This document shows, piece after piece, positions 8,318 to 17,886 of a DNA stretch of 51,020 bases. Every line of letters starts with the position of its first letter. Position 1 is the stretch's first letter. A model generated the notes under the pieces. That model had not been told where the DNA came from and searched no databases. It worked only from the letters and a program-made list of their open reading frames with translations. The position numbers were made by a program, and so were the translations under genes. Origin of the DNA: an uncultured Alteromonadaceae bacterium (GTDB lineage: Bacteria > Pseudomonadota > Gammaproteobacteria > Enterobacterales > Alteromonadaceae); contig CALKGI010000010.1 in the NCBI GenBank assembly GCA_938085045.1, positions 1 through 51,020 of the forward strand, written 5' to 3'.

Positions 8318-9589
8318 TCAATCTTGCTGTAAAAAGTTATTATCAATAGCCTCTTTGAGCAGTTGTTTTTGTCGGGCGGCACGGTTGGCGAAGTACATTG
8401 ATATCATGCACAGCGCAAGCACGCCGTATAGCAACATAAAGCAGGCACTGTGTACGCCGATGATATCTACCGCTAAACCGAATAATACTGGCAGCGTGCA
8501 ACCACCCAGAGCGCCGATTGCGCCTATGGTGCCGCCTACACTGCCCATGTTCTCGGGATAATATTGAAAGATGGTTTTAAACACGCTAGCTCGGCCAAAC
8601 CCTTGGGCGATGCCAATTACCAGCATTAAAAAGGTGAAGACCCACACGTTGACTTCTATCACCAAGTTCACGTCTTTTTCGACACCGTGAATGGTCATGG
8701 TAGTTGGCGGGTAACTGAGGATAAACAAACACACCATACACACCCAAAATACGCTCCAGTTGACCGCACTGCCGCCGTAGCGGTCGGCTATCCAACCACC
8801 CAAAGCGCGAACCATCGACGAGGTGGTGACAAACAATAGTGTTAATGCCATGGCCTGACTTAATGGCAGGTTGTAGGCGTTGACGTAATATTGTGGTAAC
8901 CACAAAATTAGCGCTAAAAAGCTGCCAAACACAAAGTAGTAATACAAGCTGAATCGCCAAACTTGAGATTCTTTTAGGGGTTGCAAATGCTCGGCTAAAA
9001 AGTCTTTGGTTTTACGTTTGATATATTGGCCGCCGCTTGGGGCTGTGAATTGAAATAACAGCAACATTAATATCATGCCCAACCCATAGATAGGACCGAC
9101 TTTATCCCAACCAAACTGGGCCGAGATAAATGGCACCAGTACTAAAGTAATGGCGGCGCCTGCATTGCCAGCACCAAATATGCCCATCGCCCAACCTTGG
9201 CGGTTAGTTGGAAACCATTCGACCACATATCGAATACCAACAGTAAAAGATACGCCGCAGGTGCCCAGCACTAACCCGAATATGATGTGCTCAGTGTATG
9301 TGTCGACATAGGGCAAATAAAACAAAGGTGGAATGACTAGCACCATTTGCCATAAAAACAGTTTTCGACAAGAAATCAGTTCGGCAAGTAAACCCACCGG
9401 AAAGCGCAATAGGGCACCTGTTAGAATTGGTGCGCCGAGTAAGAAACCATATTCGGTGGCCGATAGGTTCAGTTGTGTACGCAGGTCGATGCCGATGACC
9501 GAATACAGAGTCCACACCGAAAAATTGGCAGCAAAGGCCAATGTCGCTATAAACAAGGCGTAGTGGGCGGTCTTTTCGCTTTTATTCAT
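8318..9589 (-). CDS. NarK-family nitrate/nitrite transporter (second copy)
   Basis: 423-aa MFS protein with 12 likely membrane helices and no long tail, closer in size to NarK1-type H+/nitrate symporters than to the 534-aa copy at 4.3 kb. Family signatures: LRFPVGLLAELISCRK in loop 2-3, VEWFPTNRQGWAMGIFGAGNAG in helix 5, and GFGRASVFKTIFQYYPENMG in helix 11. It is transcribed away from a 436-bp control region with NarL-type and FNR-type motifs shared with the third transporter at 10.0 kb. Substrate direction cannot be read from sequence. Confidence 0.85.
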   Translation of the reverse strand: MNKSEKTAHYALFIATLAFAANFSVWTLYSVIGIDLRTQLNLSATEYGFLLGAPILTGALLRFPVGLLAELISCRKLFLWQMVLVIPPLFYLPYVDTYTEHIIFGLVLGTCGVSFTVGIRYVVEWFPTNRQGWAMGIFGAGNAGAAITLVLVPFISAQFGWDKVGPIYGLGMILMLLLFQFTAPSGGQYIKRKTKDFLAEHLQPLKESQVWRFSLYYYFVFGSFLALILWLPQYYVNAYNLPLSQAMALTLLFVTTSSMVRALGGWIADRYGGSAVNWSVFWVCMVCLFILSYPPTTMTIHGVEKDVNLVIEVNVWVFTFLMLVIGIAQGFGRASVFKTIFQYYPENMGSVGGTIGAIGALGGCTLPVLFGLAVDIIGVHSACFMLLYGVLALCMISMYFANRAARQKQLLKEAIDNNFLQQD

Positions 9590-9655
9590 GGGTGGCCGTT
9601 TTTGAGTCGGTTTTATGATTAGTGTCCAGTTTAAGTGAAAGTGTCATGAAGAATA

Positions 9656-9727
9656 TTGATCTAAATGGCTACTCCTTCTTAGGTTATGGTGGTGATGATT
9701 GTGGGGTGCGCTACCTATATGTGGGTA
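9656..9727. promoter_or_regulatory. NarL-type site pair and FNR half box between two transporter genes
   Basis: TACCTAT-AT-GTGGGTA (9712-9727) is a good 7-2-7 NarL heptamer pair. TACTCCT-TC-TTAGGTT (9670-9685) is a weaker one with one perfect heptamer. TTGAT-CTAA-ATGGC (9656-9669) keeps one FNR half. The region lies 70-140 bp upstream of the minus-strand transporter and 300 bp upstream of the plus-strand one. The short reading frames crossing it are not credible genes. Confidence 0.5.
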
Positions 9728-9750
9728 GATCAAAGCCTGCAATAGAAAAC

Positions 9751-9861
9751 GTAGGGGCGCGTGACGGCGGGGCCTGTGCCCGCTCTTCTTTGGTTTTTCT
9801 GATATATTTTAACGGGTTACCCAAACAACGGGCAATCACGGGGGATTGCCCCTACGATTGC
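9751..9861. repeat. GTAGGGGC-type intergenic palindromic repeat
   Basis: It starts with GTAGGGGCGCG and ends with GATTGCCCCTACGATTG, so the outer ends are inverted copies; a second inverted pair, GGGCAATC/GATTGCCC, lies near 9830-9850. It has the same words as the repeats at 7741-7807 and 24117-24147. No coding content. Confidence 0.6.
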
Positions 9862-9944
9862 CCAGCCTTCCTTTAGCAACATTCTGGGTTCTACCACCTT
9901 GGAAATACATCGTTAAACCATCTGCCTTTCACACTCCACCAAAC

Positions 9945-9958
9945 TTGACCTAGATCAA
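9945..9958 (+). promoter_or_regulatory. FNR/Anr box upstream of the third nitrate transporter
   Basis: TTGAC-CTAG-ATCAA matches the FNR consensus at 9 of 10 positions and is centred about 74 bp before the ATG at 10026. A class II start would fall near 9993; the -10 there (around AAAATAG) is poor. A NarL half site, TACCACC, occurs near 9891. Confidence 0.55.
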
Positions 9959-10025
9959 CTATCCACGCCCAAATCCAACCAAAATAGCCCCCAATCATTC
10001 CCTGATTTAATCGAGGATACTCTCA

Positions 10026-11501
10026 ATGTCACAACCCACCAAAATGAATTTGTTCGCGTTAGGCGATCCTAAGATAAAAACCCTGCACATCACTTGGTTT
10101 GCGTTTTTCTTGTCGTTTGTCGTTTGGTTCAGCCATGCGCCTTTACTGGTTTTTATGAAAGAAGCCTTCGACTTGACTACCGCCCAAGTCAAGGCCCTGA
10201 TGATACTCAATGTGGCGCTGACTATTCCGGCGCGAATTGTCGTCGGGATTTTGGTCGATAAGTTTGGCCCTCGTGTTACGTTCAGTACATTATTGGTGCT
10301 TTCTTCCTTTATTTGCTTTGCCTTTGCGTTGTCTAACAGCTACGAGCAACTGGCGTTATTTCGCTTTTTACTGGGTTTTGTTGGTGCCGGCTTTGTTATT
10401 GGCATTCGACTGGTAGGTGAGTGGTTTCCGGCAAAACAAGTAGGTGTTGCAGAAGGCATTTACGGCGGTTGGGGTAACTTTGGTTCGGCTGCTGCTGCGA
10501 TGACTTTGCCTTCTTTGGCATTGTTCATTGGTGGCGATGACGGTTGGCGTTATGCGTTGATGATCATCGGTGGCATTGCTGGGTTGTATGGCTTGTTTTT
10601 CTATTACGCTGCTCGTAATACGCCCAAAGGTTCTACTTACTTTAAACCGAAAAAATCTGGCGGATTGGAAGTGACCAGCTGGAAAGATTTTTACTTTTAT
10701 TTGTTGATGAACATTCCTATGTTTATTGCGCTGGCAGTACTTGCGTGGAAGTTGTCTCCAGCTGGCGTTAAGTTGTTTTCTACCAACGCGATGTATGGCA
10801 TTTGGGTTGCATTGGCGGTGATATTCGTCATTCAAGTTAAATCTATTTGGCGCGTAAACAAAGAAAACCTCACGCATGGCGTGGCAGAGCTTGAAAAGTA
10901 TGACTTTAAACAAGTCGCCATTTTAGACATTGCTTACTTTGTTACCTTTGGTTCTGAGCTGGCGGTTGTGTCTATGCTGCCATTGTTCTTCTTAGAAACT
11001 TTTGAAGGCATAAGCGCAGTACAGGCTGGGTTATTGGCTTCGGGCTTTGCTTTTATGAACTTAGTGGCTCGTCCTACTGGTGGTTTTTTAAGTGACAAAT
11101 TTGGTCGTAGAAAGAGCTTGATGATTTTTATCGGCGGCTTGGCATTAGGTTACCTTTTATTGTCAAACATCGATTCTAGTTGGATGATTGCTGGCGCTGT
11201 TGTGGCTACCATGTGTTGTTCTTTCTTCGTTCAAGCGGGCGAGGGCGCTGTATTTGCCATGGTGCCATTGGTTAAACGCCGCATGACTGGGCAAATCGCG
11301 GGTATGGCAGGCGCATACGGTAATGTTGGCGGAGTAACGTATTTGACGGTACTGTCGTTTGTCGATTACAGCACTTTCTTTTTGGTGATATCGGCCTCTG
11401 CTGCGGTCATATTCTTCGCTTGTTGGTTCCTTAAAGAGCCTAAGGGACATATGACAGAAGTGGGCGCTGATGGTACTGTGCATTTGATTGATGTAACGTA
11501 G
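10026..11501 (+). CDS. NNP-family nitrate/nitrite MFS transporter (third copy)
   Basis: 491 aa, inner membrane, with the [14 protein letters not shown] loop, [25 protein letters not shown] in helix 5 and [22 protein letters not shown] in helix 11. A long central insert ([18 protein letters not shown]...IWRVNKENL) and extra helices separate it from the two NarK copies and resemble assimilatory NasA/NrtP-type transporters, which often neighbour the PP2C-kinase fusion found next. GAGG stands upstream of the start, and an FNR box lies 70 bp further up. Confidence 0.85.
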   Translation: MSQPTKMNLFALGDPKIKTLHITWFAFFLSFVVWFSHAPLLVFMKEAFDLTTAQVKALMILNVALTIPARIVVGILVDKFGPRVTFSTLLVLSSFICFAFALSNSYEQLALFRFLLGFVGAGFVIGIRLVGEWFPAKQVGVAEGIYGGWGNFGSAAAAMTLPSLALFIGGDDGWRYALMIIGGIAGLYGLFFYYAARNTPKGSTYFKPKKSGGLEVTSWKDFYFYLLMNIPMFIALAVLAWKLSPAGVKLFSTNAMYGIWVALAVIFVIQVKSIWRVNKENLTHGVAELEKYDFKQVAILDIAYFVTFGSELAVVSMLPLFFLETFEGISAVQAGLLASGFAFMNLVARPTGGFLSDKFGRRKSLMIFIGGLALGYLLLSNIDSSWMIAGAVVATMCCSFFVQAGEGAVFAMVPLVKRRMTGQIAGMAGAYGNVGGVTYLTVLSFVDYSTFFLVISASAAVIFFACWFLKEPKGHMTEVGADGTVHLIDVT

Positions 11502-11508
11502 AAAAGCT

Positions 11509-11526
11509 GCGGGCATAATCGCCCGC
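11509..11526 (+). terminator. Short GC-rich hairpin between transporter and kinase
   Basis: GCGGGC-ATAATC-GCCCGC follows the transporter stop by 7 nt. The tail TAATTTGATC is not a clean U-run, so it may only attenuate transcription into the kinase gene. Confidence 0.3.
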
Positions 11527-11575
11527 TAATTTGATCGACATCTTTTACAATAACAAAAATACCGGGGGTAGCGAC

Positions 11576-13306
11576 ATGACTGAAAAAATGGGGCTTTGTG
11601 TAAACCTGATCACCGGCAGTGTGCAGGGCCTCAAGTCTGATAATGAAGATTATGTCGGCCATTACATTCCGCAAGACACTTCGCAACTACTCAATAAAGG
11701 CATTGCCGTTGCTGTTGCCGATGGCGTCAGCAGTGCCGAGGCAGGCAAAGAAGCCAGCATCACCGCAGTTACCCGCTTTGTCGAAGACTATTATAAAACC
11801 CCAGATACTTGGTCGGTTAGTCATGCAGGTTCTAACGTACTGTCGACCATCAACCTCAATTTATTCAAACGCAGCCACGAATTTACCAACGAAGAAAAAG
11901 GTTTTTTATGTACGTTTAGTGGCATGATCATTAAATCACAAACAGGCCATTTTTTTCACGCTGGTGACAGCCGAATTTATTTATTGCGTGAGGGCACGCT
12001 CAAACAATTGACCCGAGATCACATTGCCAGCATTGGCAATGGCCGTAGCTTTTTGGCTCGGGCAATGGGCATGGACAATTCAATTCAAATCGATTACGGC
12101 AAAGTGGCGTTGCAACCCGGCGACCGCTTGTTATTCAGCTCAGACGGCATTCATGACTTTATTGAAGAGCTAGAGTTAACTGAATTGCTGTCGGTCAATG
12201 CAGTAGAAGATTCGTTGGCTGATTTACTAATAAGCCAAGCACTTGCCAATGGCAGTGATGACAACCTCAGTTGCGCCGTCGTTGAGGTGCTTTCGTTACC
12301 TAAGCAAAGCTTAGATGAATACAACGCTGAGTTGACGCGTCTGCCGTTTCCGCCACCACTTGAACCGGGCATGAAGTTGGATGGTTATTTGGTGAAAAAA
12401 GAAATTTTTGCCAGCAGCCGTAGCCAGTTATATTTGGTGCAAGACATCCAAAGTGGCAAGACGTTGGTGATGAAAACCCCCTCGGTTAATTTTGTTGACG
12501 ATACTGGCTACATCGACCGTTTTATTCAAGAAGAATGGATAGGTAAACGCATTGAAAGCCCAAAAGTGGTGCACATTGTTCGCCAGAAAAACCCAAGAAC
12601 ATTTTTGTATTATTTGATGGAATATGTCGAAGGTATTTCGATGGACAAATGGATGGCGCAAAACCCGGCGCCCAAACCTAAAGTCGCTATCGATATTATT
12701 GAACAAATTGCGCAAGGCCTAGGCGCTTTCCATCAAAAAGAAACCATTCATCAAGATTTAAAACCGGCCAATATTTTGATTGACGATTCAGGTGAACAAA
12801 TTAAGGTCATCATCGTTGATTTTGGCTCGGTATTTGTCGCTGGACTAGCCGAAATTTTCATTCCGTTAGAGCATCAAGGTGCGCTGGGCACAGCAACTTA
12901 TTCAGACCCGCAATATCTCACTGGTAAAAACAGCAATATACAAGGCGACCTTTATTCATTGGCAACGATTTGTTATGAACTGTTTACAGGTCATTTGCCC
13001 TACACCGAAAAAATCAACGAATGTACTACCGCTTTTCAGTTTGACAGATTGCGTTATATCCCGGCTGCTGAGCATAACCCGGTGATCCCAGTGTGGTTCG
13101 ATCGTACGCTCGAACGAGCGGTGATATTTGATTTAGACAAGCGTTACAGCAACTTCGACACTTTTTTACGTGACTTAAAAAACCCCAATCCAGAATATCT
13201 CAAGAACGACCCTAAGACCGAAAAACACAAAAGTCCGGTGCTGTTTTGGCAGATGTTATGTGCTTTTTGGTTTGTGGTGTTGTTGATGGTTGTGGTGCTG
13301 TTTTGA
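11576..13306 (+). CDS. Bifunctional PP2C-type phosphatase / Ser-Thr protein kinase
   Basis: 576 aa from ATG 11576 (preceded by GGGGGTAGC); an upstream start at 11531 is possible. The N-terminal PP2C phosphatase (about 10-245) has metal-binding motifs LKSDNED, AVADGVSS, HAGDSRIYLL, FSSDGIHD and GSDDNLS. The protein kinase (about 268-530) has a degenerate Gly loop (IFASSRSQLYLV), catalytic K300 (TLVMKTP), catalytic loop HQDLKPANIL (D394; Gln in place of the usual Arg, so a non-RD kinase) and DFG at 415. The C-terminus is one membrane helix, FWQMLCAFWFVVLLMVVVLF. Such fusions commonly sit beside nitrate assimilation transporters and nirBD; the target is unknown. Co-transcription with the transporter is likely. 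Confidence 0.85.
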   Translation: MTEKMGLCVNLITGSVQGLKSDNEDYVGHYIPQDTSQLLNKGIAVAVADGVSSAEAGKEASITAVTRFVEDYYKTPDTWSVSHAGSNVLSTINLNLFKRSHEFTNEEKGFLCTFSGMIIKSQTGHFFHAGDSRIYLLREGTLKQLTRDHIASIGNGRSFLARAMGMDNSIQIDYGKVALQPGDRLLFSSDGIHDFIEELELTELLSVNAVEDSLADLLISQALANGSDDNLSCAVVEVLSLPKQSLDEYNAELTRLPFPPPLEPGMKLDGYLVKKEIFASSRSQLYLVQDIQSGKTLVMKTPSVNFVDDTGYIDRFIQEEWIGKRIESPKVVHIVRQKNPRTFLYYLMEYVEGISMDKWMAQNPAPKPKVAIDIIEQIAQGLGAFHQKETIHQDLKPANILIDDSGEQIKVIIVDFGSVFVAGLAEIFIPLEHQGALGTATYSDPQYLTGKNSNIQGDLYSLATICYELFTGHLPYTEKINECTTAFQFDRLRYIPAAEHNPVIPVWFDRTLERAVIFDLDKRYSNFDTFLRDLKNPNPEYLKNDPKTEKHKSPVLFWQMLCAFWFVVLLMVVVLF

Positions 13307-13428
13307 GCAACCGATTTTAGATCTGTCGCTTCCCCCTGCGTTGTTTTTCTAGTATAAAGGTTGATAAATCGCTAATCTTTTAGCTGAGTAAGCCGATAAC
13401 GATAGGAGCAGTATCAAAGGTGGGTGTT

Positions 13429-13923
13429 ATGAATACATTAATCAAATCGGTGAGTTTGGTCACAACAGTAGGGTCTTTATCGGCGCTGGCTGCGGTTAGT
13501 GTGTCTGATACAAACACTGCTTCGTTCAACTTCTCGGGCACAATTGAGCCTGCCTGCAAGGTAAAAGGCAGCGATAGTAATGGTGCCACCGCCATGGTGA
13601 TTGACCAAAACAACACCACGCAAGACATCGGCTCATTAGAGGTTTGGTGCAACACCGGGCGTACTGCAACCACCAATTATGAATCACTCAACAAGGGTTT
13701 TTTGGTCGATGGCAGCAATAAAATCGCTTACACCTTGAGTGTTGGCGACGGCTCAGCAGCGATAGACTTAGCTGGTGGATACACCGACGCCAATACCGAA
13801 ACCGGATCGGATGCCAATGGCACCGGTAAAACCAGCGCATTAAAAATCACTCCCCAGTCTAACGGCCTCGATGCCGCTGGCCAATATTCTGACACCATTA
13901 CGGTGACTGTCTCATATAACTGA
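13429..13923 (+). CDS. Secreted beta-rich protein, fimbrial/spore-coat-U-like
   Basis: 164 aa from ATG 13429 (AAAGGTGGG upstream; a GTG at 13420 is an alternative). A signal peptide is likely, with cleavage near SLSALAAVSV. The mature part opens with TASFNFSGTIEPACKV, the pattern of fimbrial or SCPU-type beta-sandwich subunits with two cysteines (CKV and WCN) that could form the conserved disulfide. It ends in a strand, DTITVTVSYN, as such subunits do. No chaperone or usher gene is nearby, so assembly into a fibre is unproven. Confidence 0.5.
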   Translation: MNTLIKSVSLVTTVGSLSALAAVSVSDTNTASFNFSGTIEPACKVKGSDSNGATAMVIDQNNTTQDIGSLEVWCNTGRTATTNYESLNKGFLVDGSNKIAYTLSVGDGSAAIDLAGGYTDANTETGSDANGTGKTSALKITPQSNGLDAAGQYSDTITVTVSYN

Positions 13924-13976
13924 CCCCAATTCGACTATACTTTTCCTGAGTGTCTAGTCAACCTTAGGAGAAAATC

Positions 13977-15278
13977 ATGATAGATATAATTTCAGATGAA
14001 CGAGTCTACGTCCGTGACAAGGACGAAGAAACCTATTTCAGTATTGTCGATGCCGAATATAATCTAACAGACCACCTACTAATATATTCAGGTACAATTC
14101 GTGACCCAATAACAAAAGTAAAAACGACCAAAATGTACGTTCAGTCTTACCATCCTGTCAGTGGTAACTTAAACTCTGATTATGAGGCCGTTAAGACTGA
14201 CATGGCGCTTGCCGCTTTTAACAACGGCCCAGAGTGGGGCAATTGTGAGGGTAGTGAAACTTATATCTATTACGCCAGACAAGGCGATTCAAAGGACGTT
14301 ATTGCACGCACCAGAATTAACACCGAGCCTGGGATAATCGACGGTAAAAAACTCGCGTTTATCTTGGAAAGTGAAGAAATAGTTCGTATTGATGATGCAG
14401 TATCGGCCAGAAATTGTGGACCTGTGATCCCGGCTTTTAACAATCCACCTATGTTTAGTGAGCCCTTGGTTGTGTATCTGCTGGGCAACAAATTGTTCGA
14501 AAGCGATCTTAGGGTGTTTAATGATCCCGGCCCTGCGGGCGATATTACCACCGCAGCTGATACGGAAAATTTAGGTCGATTGACTTTTTTGGGTGGCATG
14601 GCTTCGTTTCCTATTCGCATTATTCCTCAAAGCCGGGCTTTTATTTGGACTACAGCCATCAGCGCCACTAAAATCAAAGTTGAATGTCGTGATATTGATA
14701 GCGGCGAAATATTGCTAACGCTTGGGGAGTATTGCCAAGGAGAGTTGGTGAGCGTAGGGGCAACGCTTGCACCAGCGTATGACGATGTCGCAGGTCTTTC
14801 ATATGTTTTTTATGCCGTTGTTAATCGTGGCTATAACGAAGATAACATTCGTGGCGAAGTGGATTCTTGGTTTGTCAGGTCGACGAGTAAGGGCGGTTTT
14901 ATACTCGACAGTGGGGTTACCATTCGACCGCGTTTTGGCGATACGGTAAAATATTTGGTGGATGATGAAAGCTTTTCTGATGGCAATGGTTTTCCATTTA
15001 TATCAACTGTGGTCGGTAACAGCATTGAAGACAACCCAGAAAAATCCGAGGTGTGGCTTATTTCGCTATCTGGCATGACGCCTTATGGCATTTTGGCCAA
15101 ACGTATTTCACAATCCCATAAAGAAAGAGTCAGCGTTAAGAAAGACCCTGAAGTGGTCATTCTCGAAGAAAAAATTTATGTCTATTACCTTGATGGTTTA
15201 AAAGACGATGAAGGTAAACCTGATCAATTGAGTTTATGGCGGGCCGACACAGGGTTGTCTGCCCAACCAAAGGCTTGA
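13977..15278 (+). CDS. Hypothetical protein, 433 aa
   Basis: I do not recognise the family. TTAGGAG stands 7 nt before the ATG. No signal peptide or membrane segment is visible. The sequence alternates short beta-type stretches with turns and acidic loops, which would suit a beta-propeller or beta-sandwich, but no repeat unit could be aligned by eye. It lies about 50 bp after the secreted protein gene on the same strand and ends 1 nt before the convergent lipoprotein gene, so a shared function with the former is only a guess. Confidence 0.6.
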   Translation: MIDIISDERVYVRDKDEETYFSIVDAEYNLTDHLLIYSGTIRDPITKVKTTKMYVQSYHPVSGNLNSDYEAVKTDMALAAFNNGPEWGNCEGSETYIYYARQGDSKDVIARTRINTEPGIIDGKKLAFILESEEIVRIDDAVSARNCGPVIPAFNNPPMFSEPLVVYLLGNKLFESDLRVFNDPGPAGDITTAADTENLGRLTFLGGMASFPIRIIPQSRAFIWTTAISATKIKVECRDIDSGEILLTLGEYCQGELVSVGATLAPAYDDVAGLSYVFYAVVNRGYNEDNIRGEVDSWFVRSTSKGGFILDSGVTIRPRFGDTVKYLVDDESFSDGNGFPFISTVVGNSIEDNPEKSEVWLISLSGMTPYGILAKRISQSHKERVSVKKDPEVVILEEKIYVYYLDGLKDDEGKPDQLSLWRADTGLSAQPKA

Positions 15279-15279
15279 G

Positions 15280-15927
15280 TTATTCGAACGTTATAACCGC
15301 CGTCGAAACCGAAAACTGCTCACCATCATTATGCATGTAATTAAGGGTGAATTGGTGCGTTTTTATCTCGCCCGGTGCTTGGTTTAACCTCAGTTGAATC
15401 AATTGCGTTGCTTTGGGAGTCGATTCAACGTATTCAGCCACTGTGTAAGCTGTGTGCTCACCGTTGTTGTCTGTATGTCTTGGAGTCGCCTGTTCATTAT
15501 ATAGAACATTGAATAGTACATTTAGATTGCTGCCAGCAGGATAATCGGCAGAAAAATCGTTGTCTGAGATGATATTCAATTGGCTGATCTTTTCTTCGGT
15601 ATAAGGCCCCACAGGCGAACAGGCATAGGCCTGGCTCATCAATGAAAAACTAAAGCTTGGACTGTTTTTTACATATGCGGGGTCGGAGACAACATTTGCG
15701 CTTAATTCTAGAATAAACTGGTTGGCGTTGACTGAATTGGCGGTGTCTAGTGTAGTCGTTGTCACCCTGTAGCCTATGCTCTGGGGCAGTTCAGAATAGG
15801 TGACTGGGGCCACTTCTATGCCGGTAATATCATAACGAGGGCTGTCGAAAGGACCACACTCAGTACCGACATCACGGCAAGAAACACTCAGCAACAGCAC
15901 CGACACGCCTAATATTAAACTTCTCAT
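15280..15927 (-). CDS. Putative lipoprotein, 215 aa
   Basis: The N-terminus MRSLILGVSVLLLSVSC looks like a type II signal peptide ending at C17, although the -3 residue is Ser, not the usual Leu. The mature part has two more early cysteines (CGPFDSPRYD) and a beta-rich body ending FSVSTAVITF. Family not recognised. It converges on the 433-aa gene with one base between the stops, so no separate terminator is possible. Confidence 0.55.
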   Translation of the reverse strand: MRSLILGVSVLLLSVSCRDVGTECGPFDSPRYDITGIEVAPVTYSELPQSIGYRVTTTTLDTANSVNANQFILELSANVVSDPAYVKNSPSFSFSLMSQAYACSPVGPYTEEKISQLNIISDNDFSADYPAGSNLNVLFNVLYNEQATPRHTDNNGEHTAYTVAEYVESTPKATQLIQLRLNQAPGEIKTHQFTLNYMHNDGEQFSVSTAVITFE

Positions 15928-16010
15928 CTTTTATACTCTTAAATCCATGATTATTAGGCGGCAGAGGGTATCTTTAATTGCTAAGGTTTTCAACTGTGTA
16001 TGGGCAGTTT

Positions 16011-16349
16011 CTAGCTCGGTATGGCTACTTCAGAAGTGGTTTTTTTATAATTGCGCAATCGACCCTCAGTGATGCCGAGGTTGCGAATGATGCGGTGGTG
16101 CTGAATATCTGATAAGTTGAGGTTGAGCTTTTTGTTGAAGTCGTGTTTGTTGGTCGCAATATAAAGTTTGCGACCGCCATATCGCTGAATGATTTGAATC
16201 ATGGCTGAAAAGCCACTGTTGTTGGCCAGTTCTGCGGCTACCCAAGGCAGGCAGGATAAAACTCTGGTTTGATACTTGTCGTAAAAGGTCACGAGTTGTG
16301 ACATGTAAGCTTCGTTGTCAATCAAAAATCCGGTAAATAAATTCATCAT
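16011..16349 (-). CDS. Mor-family-like DNA-binding protein
   Basis: 112 aa; AAGGAACACT precedes the first of two adjacent ATGs. The C-terminal half has YGGRKLYIATNK, then LSDIQHHRIIRNLGITEGRL, resembling the dimer strand (GGxxxYIP) and helix-turn-helix of the phage Mu Mor/C activator family. No other phage gene surrounds it. It could be a domesticated regulator or a prophage remnant. The match is from memory of the motif, so moderate confidence only. Confidence 0.45.
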   Translation of the reverse strand: MMNLFTGFLIDNEAYMSQLVTFYDKYQTRVLSCLPWVAAELANNSGFSAMIQIIQRYGGRKLYIATNKHDFNKKLNLNLSDIQHHRIIRNLGITEGRLRNYKKTTSEVAIPS

Positions 16350-16626
16350 AGTGTTCCTTGATTACAGTTGATTTTTGTAGGAGGCAGAGAAAAATAAGCT
16401 GTACCAACAGGGATCTATAAAAGAAAACTAAGGTAAACGCACGGGGAAATGTTCCCTGTGATTTTCAATCATAATTTGGCCAAGCGGGAGAGGTTTGATA
16501 TATATAAACTAGTTGAAAATCTAAAGCGGCAAAGTGCCGAACCCTCGATAATTTCTCAAGATCTGGTAGGCGTGAATTGATCTTTGTTAATTTGCTATTG
16601 ACCTATATTTTCACGTTAAATGGATA

Positions 16627-16671
16627 TAACACTCAAGGTGTTACACTTGAAGTGTAACACCTTGAGTGTTA
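16627..16671. repeat. Perfect 45-bp palindrome upstream of the ATPase gene
   Basis: Two 22-nt arms (16627-16648 and 16650-16671) are exact reverse complements around G16649. Each arm contains the word CAAGGTGTTACAC. The same word and its complement make up the tandem array after the ATPase gene. It ends 34 bp before the ATG, where an operator would lie. The other bases of 16350-16626 hold no gene that I can see. Confidence 0.9.
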
Positions 16672-16705
16672 CTCTGGTTCAAGATTTTATTATGAGTATA
16701 AGCTG

Positions 16706-17857
16706 ATGAAATACGAACGATTTCCTAGACGTATTGTAACAGGCAATGCGTTTTGTAACCGTGATAAAGAAAGGGCTATGTTGGCCAAACTGCTGCGCCA
16801 AGGTTCTCATGTATGGCTTCAGGCGCATCGACGCCATGGCAAAACTTCGTTACTGCTGCAAACCGTAGAGGATATGAAAAGCAACAATGAAGATATTGTT
16901 GTTGAGCGCTGCCATTTACTTTTTACAAGTGGCATGGAGAGTATTATCAAGCAAATTCTTCAGAGTGTGTCGAAATTAACGGCTGCGATTATTGAGTTTG
17001 AACATTGCCGGGGCGAACAAGGGAAATCACAAGCGTTTTTAGATAAAGTGATGGAGTCTTTTTCGAGGCTTAATCCTACGGTTAGCATGGATAAGGGGAA
17101 ATTGTCGCTTTCGTTTGAAACTCATAATGATGTTGATGCGCTTCGAAAAGGCCTCGAAAAAATGGATGAGTTGGCCACTCAATATGATATTAGGGCGGTA
17201 TTGATCATTGATGAGTTTCAAGAATTAGGCAAGTCAGCAGATGGTTTGTTGTTAGAGTCAGCGATTAGGGATCGGCTGGAACTGGCCAAATCACTGACAT
17301 TTGTTTTTTGTGGTTCGGAACGAGCGTTAATGTCGCAAACCATGTCTGACACCAAACGACCATTGTACAATCATACTCATCAAGTTGAATTGAATCGCAT
17401 TTCAGCTGACAGCTATCAAAAACACTTAAATCAAATGGCCATTCTTGAATGGAATAGTGAACTACCCGATGATGTATTTAACACCATTATTGAGTTGACT
17501 GAACGTCACCCATATTATTTGAATGCTGTATGCAGTGAGTTGTGGCTAAATTCTGAGATACCTAACAATGATGATGTTTATGAAGTATGGGATAAAACGG
17601 TAGGTATTGTAGCACATGAAGAACAAAGGTTATTTTTGTCGCTGACAAGTAACGAAAAAAAGACATTGGTCGCTATTGCTAAAGGATTTCGGACCAATAT
17701 GAATTCAGCAAAAGTGACAACGGCTATTGCACTTGGGGCCTCAACTGTATCCAAAACGCTCAAACAACTGCAAAACAAGGATGTGGTTGGTAGAGACAAC
17801 AAAGGATTTTATGTTGTTAACCCTTGCATTAAAGCAATTGCTATTCAATATTCTTGA
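16706..17857 (+). CDS. AAA-type ATPase with C-terminal winged helix
   Basis: 383 aa. The nucleotide site reads WLQAHRRHGKTSLLL (Walker A-like, with Ala for the first Gly) near 32-45 and VLIIDEFQEL (Walker B) near 170-178. A sensor-1-like FVFCGSERALM follows, then a helical lid and a C-terminal winged-helix-like segment (TTAIALGASTVSKTLKQLQNKDVVGR). This is the STAND/archaeal-ATPase (COG1672-like) layout, found in many single genes of unknown role, some in defence loci. No operon partner. The repeats on both sides suggest self-contained control or a mobile cassette. Confidence 0.7.
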   Translation: MKYERFPRRIVTGNAFCNRDKERAMLAKLLRQGSHVWLQAHRRHGKTSLLLQTVEDMKSNNEDIVVERCHLLFTSGMESIIKQILQSVSKLTAAIIEFEHCRGEQGKSQAFLDKVMESFSRLNPTVSMDKGKLSLSFETHNDVDALRKGLEKMDELATQYDIRAVLIIDEFQELGKSADGLLLESAIRDRLELAKSLTFVFCGSERALMSQTMSDTKRPLYNHTHQVELNRISADSYQKHLNQMAILEWNSELPDDVFNTIIELTERHPYYLNAVCSELWLNSEIPNNDDVYEVWDKTVGIVAHEEQRLFLSLTSNEKKTLVAIAKGFRTNMNSAKVTTAIALGASTVSKTLKQLQNKDVVGRDNKGFYVVNPCIKAIAIQYS

Positions 17858-17886
17858 GTTAGTTTTGCTGAACATCTCCATAAATA

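Noticed and set aside
9622..9876. 84-aa plus-strand reading frame between transporters
   Set aside because: It crosses NarL/FNR motifs and a palindromic repeat, has no ribosome site and reads like translated repeat.
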